Assembly (NCBI RefSeq): GCF_000374865.1
Contig: NZ_KB895466.1
Span: 1 to 64,000 of the forward strand
Direction: 5' to 3'
Source: Arthrobacter sp. 135MFCol5.1
GTDB taxonomy: Bacteria; Actinomycetota; Actinomycetes; Actinomycetales; Micrococcaceae
Length of the DNA stretch: 64,000 nt
Shown here piece by piece: positions 25,291 to 33,766 of this stretch (its first letter is position 1; each line of letters opens with the position of its first letter). A program made the translations under genes and the position numbers. The notes under the pieces are model-generated. The model ran no database searches. It saw only the letters and a program-made list of their open reading frames with translations, and was not told where the DNA came from.

Positions 25291-25698
25291 TCAGACGAAG
25301 TCCATTTCCACCTGCAGGAATCTTTCGGCCTCCGCGATGGCTGCGTTGAAGGCCTCGTTTTCCGTGGGCGACCTGCGGGGTTCGCGCGGGTTCCATTCGT
25401 GCGGGGCCGAGTGGATGCGGACAAAGCCGGCATCCGGCGGGGCGTAGAAAATACCGAACCGCTGGACCGGCCACTCCGGCGAGGTTTCCGGAGCCACCAG
25501 CAGGGCTGCATTGAAGGCGGGATTGAACCACTGGGCGATGGGCCGGCGGCGGTCCTCGGTGAACAGCCCCGCGGCGTACAGCGCCGCTGACTGCTGCCCG
25601 GCCTGGGCACACAGTCGCTCCCACCACAGTGGCAGGATCCGGGCGTCGCACCGTTGCCATGTGGCCGGAAGTGGCGGTTGGTTCTGCCAGCTGGGCAC
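25291..25698 (-). CDS. Conserved hypothetical protein, Trp-rich
   Basis: A 135-residue soluble protein that I cannot assign to a family. It is rich in Trp and Pro, with WQRCDARILPLWWERLC near residue 20, a central IAQWFNPAFNAALLVAP and a C-terminal helix ENEAFNAAIAEAERFLQVEM. There is no signal or membrane segment. The codon use is like its neighbours, so it looks native. It starts at the ATG at 25698 and ends just past the tRNA-Asn terminator. It precedes the small membrane protein gene on neither transcript with certainty. Confidence 0.6.
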   Translation of the reverse strand: MPSWQNQPPLPATWQRCDARILPLWWERLCAQAGQQSAALYAAGLFTEDRRRPIAQWFNPAFNAALLVAPETSPEWPVQRFGIFYAPPDAGFVRIHSAPHEWNPREPRRSPTENEAFNAAIAEAERFLQVEMDFV

Positions 25699-25762
25699 GG
25701 GAATATTTTATCGCGGGAAGGCCCGGGAAGGCAGGTGGCGCGTCCGCAGCCGGGCCTGGCAG

Positions 25763-25942
25763 TCAGCGGCGTTTCCGGGACCCGGGGTTGATCCGGTACA
25801 GCAGGGCTGCGCCGGCCAGCGTGCCCAGGATGATGCCCCAGGCCGGGTTGCCCACGGCCCGGCCGGCAAAATAGCCGACGACGGCGCCGAGCACGGCGCC
25901 CAGGAAGAGTCCCCGTCCGTTGCGGTGCGGTTTCCGGCTCAT
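25763..25942 (-). CDS. Small two-helix membrane protein
   Basis: A 59-residue protein: a basic N-terminus (MSRKPHRNGRG), a glycine-zipper-like hydrophobic stretch (LFLGAVLGAVVGYFAGRAVG), a second helix (GIILGTLAGAALLY) and a basic end. The ATG at 25942 is preceded by AGGAAGG. It lies 37 bases downstream of the exporter gene on the same strand and is probably cotranscribed. Function unknown; the shape suits a small membrane-associated accessory protein. Confidence 0.65.
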   Translation of the reverse strand: MSRKPHRNGRGLFLGAVLGAVVGYFAGRAVGNPAWGIILGTLAGAALLYRINPGSRKRR

Positions 25943-25979
25943 CGGCGGCCTTCCTGGTGGACGTTCGGTGGATCGGCGG

Positions 25980-27212
25980 TTAGTGGATTGAGGGTACCGT
26001 GCGCGGGCGGACAACCAGCCACAAGGCCCCGATGGCAAGCAGGATGCATGCGGCCTGCACCGAACCCATCGGCGCCGCGCTGGTAATGCCCAGCCAGCCC
26101 ACCACGGGGGAAATCAGCCCGGCCATGAGGAACGTGGCCGCACCAAGGAGCGACGCCGCCGTCCCCGCCTGGGCTGCGTGGCCGGCCAGTGCCAGCACTT
26201 GGACGCAGGGGAACATGAAGCCTGTCCCCAGGATGTAGAACCACAGCGGGACCATCACTCCCCACAGCCCCAGGCCCATGCGGTCGAACACGACGATCAG
26301 CACGGCCATCAGGAACATCCAGGCCGTGGCGCACGCCAGGATCCACTGTGGCGGGACAACCCGGATCAGGCGCGCACTGGTTTGGACGCCGGCAACGATG
26401 CCCAGGGAGTTGATGCCAAAGAGCAACCCGTACTGCTGGGCGGAGAAGCCGAACACGTCCTGGAACAGGAAGGGCGACGCCGACAGGTAGGTGAACAGGC
26501 CGCCAAAGTTGAATCCGGCCACCATCAGCAGCCCCACGAAGATCCGGTCGCTGAAGAGCGCCTTGTACCGCTGCCGGGCAGTCATGCCGCTCTTGCCGCG
26601 CTTCTCCGGCGGAAGCGTCTCGCGCACCAGCAGCAGGGCGGCCACGATGACAAGGGTTCCGTAGGAGGCAAGGAACACGAATATTCCGGGCCAGGGCATG
26701 ACCAGCAGCAGCTGCGAGCCGATCACCGGTGCCAGGATGGGGGCCAGGCCGTTGACCAGCGCCATCCGCGAAAACATCCGTACCATGGCATACCCGGAAA
26801 ACAGGTCGCGCACCATGGCCATGGCCACCACGCCGCCGCCGGCAGCGCCGACACCCATCAGGACACGGAAGATCCCCAAGGTGGTGATGTCCGCGGACAA
26901 GGCCGCACCCACGGACGCTGCGATATGGAGGGCGGTGGCAAGGATCAAGGGTGTCCGGCGGCCAAACTTGTCGCTGAACGGCCCCACCACCAGCTGCCCG
27001 AACGCAAAGCCCACGGTAGTGCCGGCCAGCGTCAACTGAACCTGCGCCTCCGTCACGCCCAGGCTCGCCTCCAGCGCAGGAAAAGCGGGCAGGTAAAGGT
27101 CGATCGTGAACGGACCCAAGGCCGTCAGGGCGCCCAGGAGGAGGATGTACAGAAGCTTCCGGCGGCGGGTCAGCAGGTCGCCTGGATTGGGGGCATTGGT
27201 CACGATCACCAA
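25980..27212 (-). CDS. Bcr/CflA-type MFS multidrug exporter
   Basis: A 410-residue, 12-helix major facilitator. Membrane helix 1 carries ALTALGPFTIDLYLPAFP and the first loop GPFSDKFGRRTPL, both hallmarks of the Bcr/CflA drug:proton antiporters; SRMALVNGLAPILAPVIGS follows in helix 5 with the antiporter motif C pattern. The start is a GTG at 27212, with another GTG two codons later. It is divergent from the holin-like gene. Substrates cannot be predicted. Confidence 0.88.
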   Translation of the reverse strand: MVIVTNAPNPGDLLTRRRKLLYILLLGALTALGPFTIDLYLPAFPALEASLGVTEAQVQLTLAGTTVGFAFGQLVVGPFSDKFGRRTPLILATALHIAASVGAALSADITTLGIFRVLMGVGAAGGGVVAMAMVRDLFSGYAMVRMFSRMALVNGLAPILAPVIGSQLLLVMPWPGIFVFLASYGTLVIVAALLLVRETLPPEKRGKSGMTARQRYKALFSDRIFVGLLMVAGFNFGGLFTYLSASPFLFQDVFGFSAQQYGLLFGINSLGIVAGVQTSARLIRVVPPQWILACATAWMFLMAVLIVVFDRMGLGLWGVMVPLWFYILGTGFMFPCVQVLALAGHAAQAGTAASLLGAATFLMAGLISPVVGWLGITSAAPMGSVQAACILLAIGALWLVVRPRTVPSIH

Positions 27213-27384
27213 TCCTAGGCCCGGCGGGGGACGTTTTTTCAGCGTTGTAGGCCGCGCCGCCCGGCAAGCCCCGGAGTTCGCCCTGAACCTGAATGATAGT
27301 TTGGGTGGCGTGGACTGTGCGGCTGCACATTTCCGCAGGACAACGCAGGCAGTATCGACCCAGACGACCAGTAAGGCGGAACCG

Positions 27385-28242
27385 ATGAGCGGACGTCACA
27401 GCGGGCGTACCAGTCCCGGATTGCGCATCACCGCGCTGCCGGGAACGGCACGACTCCTTTTCCGGTTGGCCCCACGCCAGCTCAACGACGAGATCGCCTT
27501 CGCCAAGATCGAACTCAAGCGCAAGGGCATCCAGGTTGGGGTGGCCGCAGCGTTCTTCGCCATCGCCCTGGTCTTCGTGGCGTTCCTGGTAGTTGGCCTG
27601 ATCGTCGCCGCCATCATGGGGCTGGCCACCATCATGCCTGCCTGGCTGGCAGCACTCCTGGTGTCCGCCGCCTTCCTGGTCATCGCTTTGGTCGGCGGCC
27701 TTGTAGGCCTTGCGAGGTTCAAGAAAGCCATGCCGCTGGTGCCTGAAGAAACCATCCGCGGCATTAAGTACGATCTCGGCGTCGCCCGCGAAGGGTCCGC
27801 CTTCAATCCCGCGGTCCTGGATCCGGACAGCCCGGAAGCAAAGGCAGCGAAGGCTGCAAAGGCCGAAGCCGCCGCCAAGGCCAAGGCCGAGAAGGAAGCC
27901 AAGGCCGCCCAGCACGATCAGGAGTTCCCGCACGCTTCCGAGCCCGAGCTGGTTCGCCGGCTCAGCCAGCGCCGGCACCACCTCGCCGAGGTCCGGGATG
28001 AACTCGGCACGGAGCTGGACCTCAAGACGCAGGCCCGCTACCTGCTGGCCGCCGCCCAGGTCAAAGCCCGTGAGGCCCAGCTGCTCGCCGCCCGCGGCGC
28101 GGACGCGGCATCGCAGCGGTTCGCCGCCGTCGCCGACTCCGCGGACCTGGGCCGCCGCTGGAAGCCGCTGGCAGCCCTCGCAGCGGCCGGTACGGTGCTG
28201 GTGGTCCTGCTCCGGCGGCTCCTGCGCGCCAACCAAGCCTGA
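27385..28242 (+). CDS. Phage-holin-family (Phage_holin_3_6) membrane protein
   Basis: A 285-residue chromosomal member of the actinobacterial holin superfamily III. The N-terminal part has RQLNDEIAFAKIELKRKGIQ then two helices (VAAAFFAIALVFVAFLVVG and WLAALLVSAAFLVIALVGG). A charged Ala/Lys-rich coiled segment (AKAAKAEAAAKAKAEKEAK) and a C-terminal helix (LAALAAAGTVLVVLLRRLL) follow. Despite the name, no phage genes are nearby, and such proteins are common in actinobacterial chromosomes without a lysis role. The ATG at 27385 follows AAGGCGG. Confidence 0.75.
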   Translation: MSGRHSGRTSPGLRITALPGTARLLFRLAPRQLNDEIAFAKIELKRKGIQVGVAAAFFAIALVFVAFLVVGLIVAAIMGLATIMPAWLAALLVSAAFLVIALVGGLVGLARFKKAMPLVPEETIRGIKYDLGVAREGSAFNPAVLDPDSPEAKAAKAAKAEAAAKAKAEKEAKAAQHDQEFPHASEPELVRRLSQRRHHLAEVRDELGTELDLKTQARYLLAAAQVKAREAQLLAARGADAASQRFAAVADSADLGRRWKPLAALAAAGTVLVVLLRRLLRANQA

Positions 28243-28305
28243 ACAGGTCCGTAACGCACAACCGATAGACCGCGCCGCGGCGCAACAGCAAGGAGAGGGG
28301 GACGG

Positions 28306-28929
28306 GTGAGGTTCATTGGCGCAGGCGCCCGCCCCGGCCGCCCCCAGGTGGACCACGACCGCGTGTTCACCATCCCCAACCTGCTTACCGTGGTGCGGTT
28401 CATGGGGGTTCCGCTCTTCATTTGGCTCGTCCTGGCCCAGCGGGAATACGGAGCCGGCGTGGCCGTCCTGGCGGTCATGGCGGGTACGGACTGGATTGAC
28501 GGCTACATTGCCCGCCGTTTCGACCAAGCTTCCAAACTCGGCCGTGTCCTGGACCCCATTGCTGACCGGCTGGCCCTGCTTGCCGTGGCGGTCACCCTGG
28601 TGATCGCCGGCGTCGTGCACTGGCTCTACCTCGCCGCGCTGGTGATTCCCGACGCCATTCTGCTGGTCCTCACGCTCTCCCTTTTCCATGGCCATCCCGA
28701 CCTCCCCGTCAGTGTTGTGGGCAAGGTCAGGACCGGCCTGCTCCTGCTGGGAACGCCGCTGCTGCTCCTGTCCCGGGTGGACACCGTCGCCGCGGGCCAG
28801 CTCCTCGCTGCCGCCTGGGTGGTGCTGGTCCTGGGCCTGGTGGGCCACTGGATTGCCGCCTACAACTACTTCTGGGCCATGCTGCGCAAGGGCCGGGAAA
28901 CGGAACAACACAACGGCGGTCACGGCTGA
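28306..28929 (+). CDS. CDP-alcohol phosphatidyltransferase family protein
   Basis: A 207-residue membrane enzyme with the complete CDP-alcohol transferase motif in TDWIDGYIARRFDQASKLGR followed by VLDPIADR (D-x2-D-G-x2-A-R ... G-x3-D-x3-D) near residues 61-88. It would condense a CDP-diacylglycerol with an alcohol such as glycerol 3-phosphate or inositol phosphate; PgsA-type is likely but the alcohol is not certain. It starts at the GTG at 28306 behind AAGGAGAGG. Its stop overlaps the DMT transporter start by one base. Confidence 0.85.
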   Translation: MRFIGAGARPGRPQVDHDRVFTIPNLLTVVRFMGVPLFIWLVLAQREYGAGVAVLAVMAGTDWIDGYIARRFDQASKLGRVLDPIADRLALLAVAVTLVIAGVVHWLYLAALVIPDAILLVLTLSLFHGHPDLPVSVVGKVRTGLLLLGTPLLLLSRVDTVAAGQLLAAAWVVLVLGLVGHWIAAYNYFWAMLRKGRETEQHNGGHG

Positions 28930-29837
28930 TGGTGTGGTTCGCCGTCGCGCTGGCGGTCCTGGGTGCCTTCTGCCTGGCCCTCGGTGCCCAGCGCCAGGGG
29001 AGTGCCGTCAAGGCCGATACCGGCGGGCTCGCGCTGAGCTCCAACGGTTTCCTCCGGCTGCTGCGCAACCCGCGCTGGATGTTCGGGCTCCTGCTGCTGT
29101 GCCTGGGCATGGCCATGAATGCCGTGGCCCTCGTATCAGCCCCGCTGACCGTGGTCCAGCCCATTGGTGCCATTGCCCTGGTGATCACCACGGTGGTTAA
29201 CGCCCGGGACCAGGACCTCACCATCAACCGCGCCACGGCGGTCTCCATCGCCGCATGCGTCACGGGATCGGCGCTCTTCGTCCTCCTTGCCGTGAACGTG
29301 ACGCAGGAAAGCCACCACGTCAGCCTTGCAGACGAGCTGACCATCGTGCTGCTCCTCGCCCTCGCGGTGGGCCTGTTCGGTACGCTGGCGGTGACGTTCA
29401 GGCACCGCATGAACGCGTTCGTCTACATCCTTGGCGCCGGTATCCTGTTCGGCTTCGTTGCGGTCCTGACCCGGATCATCGGCAAGCACCTCCTGGACCC
29501 CAACGGGCTTTTCCTGCTGAACGTGCAGTGGTACTCGGTGGTGGCCATCATCGCTGCCGGCGGCCTGGGCTCCTGGTTTGTCCAGAGCGCTTACTCCACC
29601 GGCCCTCCGGACCTGGTGATCGCCGGACTCACGGTGATCGACCCCATGGTGGGCATCGCCATCGGCATCATCATCCTGGGCGAACTGCGCCCCGACGTCC
29701 ACGCCGTCATGGCCATCGCAATGGGAACGGCGGCGTGCCTTGCTATCGTTGGGGTTATCGCCCTTTCCCGGCACCACCCGGAGGTCACCAAGCGCAAGAA
29801 GGACGCGCGCAAGGCCGCCGGCAAACCGAACCAGTAG
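28929..29837 (+). CDS. DMT-family membrane transporter (NIPA/EamA-like)
   Basis: A 302-residue protein with about nine to ten helices, from VWFAVALAVLGAFCLALGAQ to ACLAIVGVIALS. PLTVVQPIGAIALVITTVV in the first half and DLVIAGLTVIDPMVGIAIG in the second are typical of the DMT/NIPA-like group seen in actinobacteria. The substrate is unknown, magnesium and lipid-linked substrates being proposed for relatives. The start codon overlaps the preceding stop, so it is in one operon with the phosphatidyltransferase. Confidence 0.78.
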   Translation: MVWFAVALAVLGAFCLALGAQRQGSAVKADTGGLALSSNGFLRLLRNPRWMFGLLLLCLGMAMNAVALVSAPLTVVQPIGAIALVITTVVNARDQDLTINRATAVSIAACVTGSALFVLLAVNVTQESHHVSLADELTIVLLLALAVGLFGTLAVTFRHRMNAFVYILGAGILFGFVAVLTRIIGKHLLDPNGLFLLNVQWYSVVAIIAAGGLGSWFVQSAYSTGPPDLVIAGLTVIDPMVGIAIGIIILGELRPDVHAVMAIAMGTAACLAIVGVIALSRHHPEVTKRKKDARKAAGKPNQ

Positions 29838-29949
29838 CCCGTCACCGCACACATCAAGCAAACCATGAGGCCGTGCGCCACCTGCGCCGGCGGCCAACCG
29901 TGCTGTCAGTTCCACGCTGCCCGCACCGTGACCATCAGGAGTACTCCAC

Positions 29950-31146
29950 ATGACCACGCCAGCCGACCAGCGCCCCCTGACCATCCTGATCGCGGCGGAC
30001 ACCTACCCGCCGGACGTCAACGGCGCCGCCCAGTTCGGATACCGGCTGGCCAAGGGCATGACCGCCCGGGGCCACAACGTCCATGTCCTGGCGTCCCGCG
30101 ACAGCAAGGGAAAGAGCTTCACCGAATTCCGTGCGGAAGCAACCGTGCACCGGCTCCGCTCGCACCGGGCGTTCACCCACGAGACCTTCCGCATCTGCTT
30201 CCCGTGGGAAATCAAGAAGGAAATCAGCCTGCTTTTCGACCGGGTCAAACCGGACGTGGTGCACATCCAGAGCCACTACATGATCGGCGAGCACGTCCTC
30301 TATGAGGCCGTGAAACGCGGCATCAGGGTAGTGGCCACCAACCACTTCATGCCGGAAAACCTCAACCCCTTCCTGCCGTTCCCGCAGTGGTTCAAGGACA
30401 TCGTCGGCCGGGTTTCCTGGAAGGACATGGGCAAGGTCATGGGCCAGGCCGACGTCGTCACCACGCCCACGCCGCTGGCCGCCAGGGCCATGCATGAGCA
30501 CGCCTTCCTGCGCAAAGTCCTGCCGCTGTCCAACGGCATCGACTCCGCCGCCTATGAGCTGAAGCCCGGCGAGCGTATTGAGCCGCATGCCCACCCCACG
30601 GTGCTCTTCGCCGGCCGCCTGGCCGAAGAAAAGCACGTTGACGTGCTCATCGAAGCCATCGGTAAGACTCCGCCGGAACTGAATGTGCACCTGGAGATCG
30701 TGGGCGGCGGCGAAGTACGGCCCGCCCTCGAGGACCTGGTCCTGCGGCTGGGACTTGGCGGCCGGGTGAAATTCCTGGGGCTTGCCAGCGACGAGGAACT
30801 GCGAAGGGCCTACATCGCGGCCGACCTCTTCTGCATGCCCGGAACTGCTGAATTGCAGTCGCTGGTGACCCTTGAGGCGATGTCCGCTTCCACCCCCGTG
30901 GTCCTTGCCGACGCCATGGCCCTTCCGCATCTGGTGCGCGACGGCGAAAACGGCTACCTGTTTACGCCCAACGACAGTGACGATCTCGCCAAGAAGATCA
31001 CCCAGGTCCTGGAACTGCCCGAGGAGGAACGGCGCGCCATGGGCAGGGCCAGCCGGGAGATGGTGGAGCCCCACAGTATCCAGGGGACCCTGCAGACCTT
31101 CGAGGACCTGTACCGCGGTGCCACCTACGAGGACAAAGTGGTCTGA
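29950..31146 (+). CDS. Glycosyltransferase family 4 protein
   Basis: A 398-residue retaining GT4 enzyme with two Rossmann domains. The acceptor half opens ILIAADTYPPDVNGAAQFGY; the donor half shows VLFAGRLAEEKHVDVLIEA and the EX7E pair Glu301/Glu309 in AELQSLVTLEAM, with TPVVLADAMALPHLV for the sugar nucleotide. The GF of the common EGFG form is replaced by LQ, as in several diacylglycerol or phosphoinositide glycosyltransferases. It follows the phosphatidyltransferase/DMT pair by 112 bases, hinting at a glycolipid role. Probable donors are UDP- or GDP-hexose. Confidence 0.85.
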   Translation: MTTPADQRPLTILIAADTYPPDVNGAAQFGYRLAKGMTARGHNVHVLASRDSKGKSFTEFRAEATVHRLRSHRAFTHETFRICFPWEIKKEISLLFDRVKPDVVHIQSHYMIGEHVLYEAVKRGIRVVATNHFMPENLNPFLPFPQWFKDIVGRVSWKDMGKVMGQADVVTTPTPLAARAMHEHAFLRKVLPLSNGIDSAAYELKPGERIEPHAHPTVLFAGRLAEEKHVDVLIEAIGKTPPELNVHLEIVGGGEVRPALEDLVLRLGLGGRVKFLGLASDEELRRAYIAADLFCMPGTAELQSLVTLEAMSASTPVVLADAMALPHLVRDGENGYLFTPNDSDDLAKKITQVLELPEEERRAMGRASREMVEPHSIQGTLQTFEDLYRGATYEDKVV

Positions 31147-31220
31147 ACCCTTTCCCGGGTTTGCTAGAGTGTTTCTGCCCTGCCGGAGCGCGGCCTTCAG
31201 GCCCGCTCCCGGGGTGGTTG

Positions 31221-31294
31221 GGGGCTATAGCTCAGCTGGTTAGAGCGCGGGACTCATAATCCTAAGGTCCTCGGTTCAAGTCCGAGTAGCCCTA
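31221..31294 (+). tRNA. tRNA with CAT anticodon (elongator Met or Ile2)
   Basis: A 74-base cloverleaf. The acceptor GGGGCTA pairs with TAGCCCT (one G-T), discriminator A; the D arm is AGCTCAGCTGGTTAGAGC; the anticodon loop CTCATAA carries CAT; the T arm is CTCGGTTCAAGTCCGAG. It is not an initiator tRNA (no C1 mismatch, no GGG/CCC anticodon stem). Whether C34 is converted to lysidine (Ile2) cannot be read directly. The anticodon stem outer pair is mismatched (C-A). CCA is not encoded. Confidence 0.9.
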
Positions 31295-31300
31295 CCGCCA

Positions 31301-31349
31301 CACGAAGACCGCGGCCGACAATCCCTGTCGGCCGCGGTCTTCGTGGTTA
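31301..31349 (+). terminator. Terminator after the CAT tRNA
   Basis: A perfect 20-base arm (31301-31320) pairs with 31326-31345 around loop ATCCC. It follows the tRNA by six bases. There is only a short TT after the stem. The stem is long enough to act alone. Confidence 0.75.
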
Positions 31350-31388
31350 AGGCCGGGTGTTCTTGGTTAACTGGACACCCTCGGGTAA

Positions 31389-31404
31389 GTTACTGATCAG
31401 TAAC
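31389..31404. promoter_or_regulatory. Palindromic operator, GTTA-N8-TAAC type
   Basis: GTTACTGATCAGTAAC is a perfect 16-base palindrome in an AT-rich patch 53 bases before the acyl-CoA dehydrogenase ATG. It shares the GTTA-N8-TAAC frame with two sites next to the TetR gene at 52600 and 52626, so it is a likely TetR operator. Confidence 0.65.
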
Positions 31405-31456
31405 ATCCTGGCCGCCACCGCGGCCCGGTCAGCGCTGATCACCAAAGAAGGTACCC

Positions 31457-32647
31457 ATGCCCGCCTCTGCAGCCGATCCCCGTGAGCTTCCCTACGCCGA
31501 CGGCGACTTTTTCGCCTTTGAGCAACTCCTCTCGGACAAGGAACGCGACCGGCTGGCCGAAGTCAGGGACTTTCTGGCGCGCGAGGTCCGGCCGATCGCC
31601 GTGGACTGCTGGAACCGCGCCGAGTTCCCGATGGACCTGGTGTCCAAGCTCGCCGACGTGGACCTGGTCAGCCCCGTCCGGCGGCAGGGTTACTCCAACC
31701 TCTTCGCAGGAATGCTGCATGCCGAGGCCACCCGGGCCGACGCCTCCATCGCCACCTTCCTGGGGGTGCACGACGGGCTGTTCACCGGGTCCATCGAACT
31801 GCTGGCGTCCCCGGAACAGCAGGCCGAGTGGCTGCCGGATATTTATGCATTGAAGAAGATCGGCGCCTTCGGCCTGACCGAACCGCTGGGCGGCAGCGAC
31901 GTTGCCGGCGGAACCCGCACCACCGCACGCAAAGACGGTGACCGGTGGATCCTGAACGGGGCCAAGCGCTGGATCGGCAACGCCACCTTCTCGGACTGGG
32001 TGGTGGTGTACGCCCGGGATGAGGCGGACAACCAGGTCAAGGGCTTCATGGTGGACACTTCGTTGGCCGGCTTCAGCGCCACAAAGATCGAAAACAAGAT
32101 ATCCCTGCGCACCGTCCAGAACGCCGACATTGTCCTGGATAACGTTGCCGTTCCCGGAGACTTCAAGCTCGCGAACGCCAACAGCTTCCGCGACGTCAAC
32201 AAAGTCCTGAAGGTCACCCGCCTGGCCGTTGCCTGGCAGGCCGTGGGACTCCAGTTGGCAGCGTTCGACGTTGCCCGGCGCTACGCAGTGGAACGTCAGC
32301 AGTTCGGCCGGCCGCTGGCCTCCTTCCAGCTCGTCCAGGACCAGCTGGTGCGGATCCTCGGCAACGCGGTCAGCTCCATGGGCATGATGGTCCGGTTGTC
32401 GCAATTGGAGGACGCGGGAGTGGCGAAGGACGAGCAGTCCGCCTTGGCCAAGGCCTTCACCACCGCGCGCATGCGCGAGAGCGTGGCGCTGGGTCGAGGC
32501 ATCCTTGGCGGCAACGGCATCGTGACCGATTTCGAGATGGCCAAGATCTTCGCCGACGCAGAGGCCATCTACTCCTACGAGGGGACCGCCGAGATCAACA
32601 CCCTGGTCACGGGCCGGGCCATCACGGGCATCTCGGCCATCGTCTGA
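31457..32647 (+). CDS. Acyl-CoA dehydrogenase, glutaryl-CoA dehydrogenase-like
   Basis: A 396-residue FAD flavoprotein that would oxidise a CoA thioester at C2-C3. FAD/substrate motifs are AFGLTEPLGGSDVAGG and WIGNATFSDWVVVYAR; the catalytic base is Glu375 in YSYEGTAEINTLVTGRAITG. The ISLRTVQNADIVLDNVAVP block is characteristic of glutaryl-CoA dehydrogenases, which also decarboxylate, but related fatty or branched acyl-CoA enzymes share it. It stands alone behind the GTTA-N8-TAAC palindrome. Another acyl-CoA dehydrogenase is at 56.5 kb in the operon controlled by similar sites, so both may belong to one TetR regulon. Confidence 0.87.
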   Translation: MPASAADPRELPYADGDFFAFEQLLSDKERDRLAEVRDFLAREVRPIAVDCWNRAEFPMDLVSKLADVDLVSPVRRQGYSNLFAGMLHAEATRADASIATFLGVHDGLFTGSIELLASPEQQAEWLPDIYALKKIGAFGLTEPLGGSDVAGGTRTTARKDGDRWILNGAKRWIGNATFSDWVVVYARDEADNQVKGFMVDTSLAGFSATKIENKISLRTVQNADIVLDNVAVPGDFKLANANSFRDVNKVLKVTRLAVAWQAVGLQLAAFDVARRYAVERQQFGRPLASFQLVQDQLVRILGNAVSSMGMMVRLSQLEDAGVAKDEQSALAKAFTTARMRESVALGRGILGGNGIVTDFEMAKIFADAEAIYSYEGTAEINTLVTGRAITGISAIV

Positions 32648-32670
32648 TCCGCCGCCCGGCCGCGTTCCGG

Positions 32671-33315
32671 TCAGGGTGCGCCGGCCAGTGGGAGCAGGAT
32701 GGACGGGCGCAGGTCCAGGACGAACTGGAGCGGATTGACATACTGCTCCCCGTCCCTGACGCCCCAGTGCAGGCACGCCGCCAAGGGGCAGTGGCCGGGG
32801 ACCACTGTGCCGACCACCTCGCCTGCCGCCACCGGCGTCCCAACGGCCAGCGGGCTGTCCACGGGTTCGAAACTGCTCCGCAGGCCATCACCGTGGTCGA
32901 TGGTGATCACGGGCCGGTCCACCACGACTCCGACGAAACTCACCGTCCCCGCCGCAGGGGACACCACGTCGGCGCCGGGCGCGGCGCCGCCAAGGTCGAC
33001 GCCGCGGTGACCGCTGAGCCAAGGGAGCGGCGGGGGAGAGAAATACCGGAGCACCGGCGGCTTCGGGGCAAGGGGCCAGCGCCAGGCTGCCGTGGCACCA
33101 GGCCCGGCAGCCGCCGTCGTGCCCCCGGCCCGCTGGAGTGGTGCCGCGCCGGACCCGGCGGAGCTGCCGGCCTCAACCGGGCCGCCTGCCGTCGCGGAGG
33201 CGCCGGCTTCAGCCGGACCGACTGCCGAAACCGGACCGACTGCCGACGGCGGCCCTGCCGATGCCATGGATGCCGGCAGCATCAGCACTGCTGCCAGGAG
33301 GATTGATCGTTTCAT
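32671..33315 (-). CDS. Secreted M23 peptidase (LytM/NlpD type)
   Basis: A 214-residue exported protein: a signal peptide (MKRSILLAAVLMLPASMASA), an Ala/Gly/Pro-rich linker of about 60 residues, then a C-terminal M23 domain with GHRGVDLGG near residue 102 and CLHWGVRDG near 180 as zinc motifs (H-x3-D and H-x-H equivalents; here the second motif is LHWG). The H-x-H second motif is reduced to one His, so catalysis is not certain; many M23 proteins are amidase activators instead. Convergent with the acyl-CoA dehydrogenase (24-base gap). Confidence 0.8.
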   Translation of the reverse strand: MKRSILLAAVLMLPASMASAGPPSAVGPVSAVGPAEAGASATAGGPVEAGSSAGSGAAPLQRAGGTTAAAGPGATAAWRWPLAPKPPVLRYFSPPPLPWLSGHRGVDLGGAAPGADVVSPAAGTVSFVGVVVDRPVITIDHGDGLRSSFEPVDSPLAVGTPVAAGEVVGTVVPGHCPLAACLHWGVRDGEQYVNPLQFVLDLRPSILLPLAGAP

Positions 33316-33766
33316 GGCACCAGCGTGCCCGGGCGTTCCGCAGGCCGGGAGGGGGCAGTCCGGCTATGTGGATAAGCCGGCCCGGGCCCTGCCGGGACGG
33401 TCCGGCGCGCAGGGGTCCCTGTAGTACACTTGATGGAGCAGTTTGCTGCGCCCTCAACGCATCCCGTCCCAGTGGTTCACCCCCGCGGTGCCTTCCCCTG
33501 TCCGGATTGCGTCGGCACATCTCATTCAGGAGTGTGGGGGAACAGCGGCTGACTACGCGCATCCGGGCCTCCGGGACCCAACGCCACGGCGTTGGCCTTG
33601 GAGGACCGGTCTTCCCGCGGTCAGGGCTTTGGTCCTGATGGGACGGCCGGAGGATGCCAGGAGCAAGGCCCGTCCGGGCCACGCTGATCAACCGTCAACT
33701 ATTGGCAGGGTAAGAAGCCTTCGGGGTTTCTCATGAATGACCTGCCGGAAAATAAGGAGCGTCGGA
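33316..33766 (+). promoter_or_regulatory. Intergenic region with long rpsB leader
   Basis: About 450 bases without a protein gene. A TACACT -10-like box at 33425-33430, the same hexamer as before both SAM riboswitches, would give a leader of about 330 bases ahead of rpsB, unusually long. It holds several GC inverted repeats (for example around 33590-33620) and ends with AAGGAG, the rpsB ribosome site. An autoregulatory ribosomal-protein leader is possible but I cannot match it to a known RNA family. A 21-codon ATG frame from 33733 overlaps the rpsB start out of frame. Confidence 0.45.

Noticed and set aside
27385..28242. Holin-family gene as evidence of a prophage
   Set aside because: It has no phage neighbours and the family is widespread in actinobacterial chromosomes.
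25939..28923. A 994-codon minus-strand frame across the exporter and holin genes
   Set aside because: Its sequence is a frame-shifted reading of the real genes, without family motifs.
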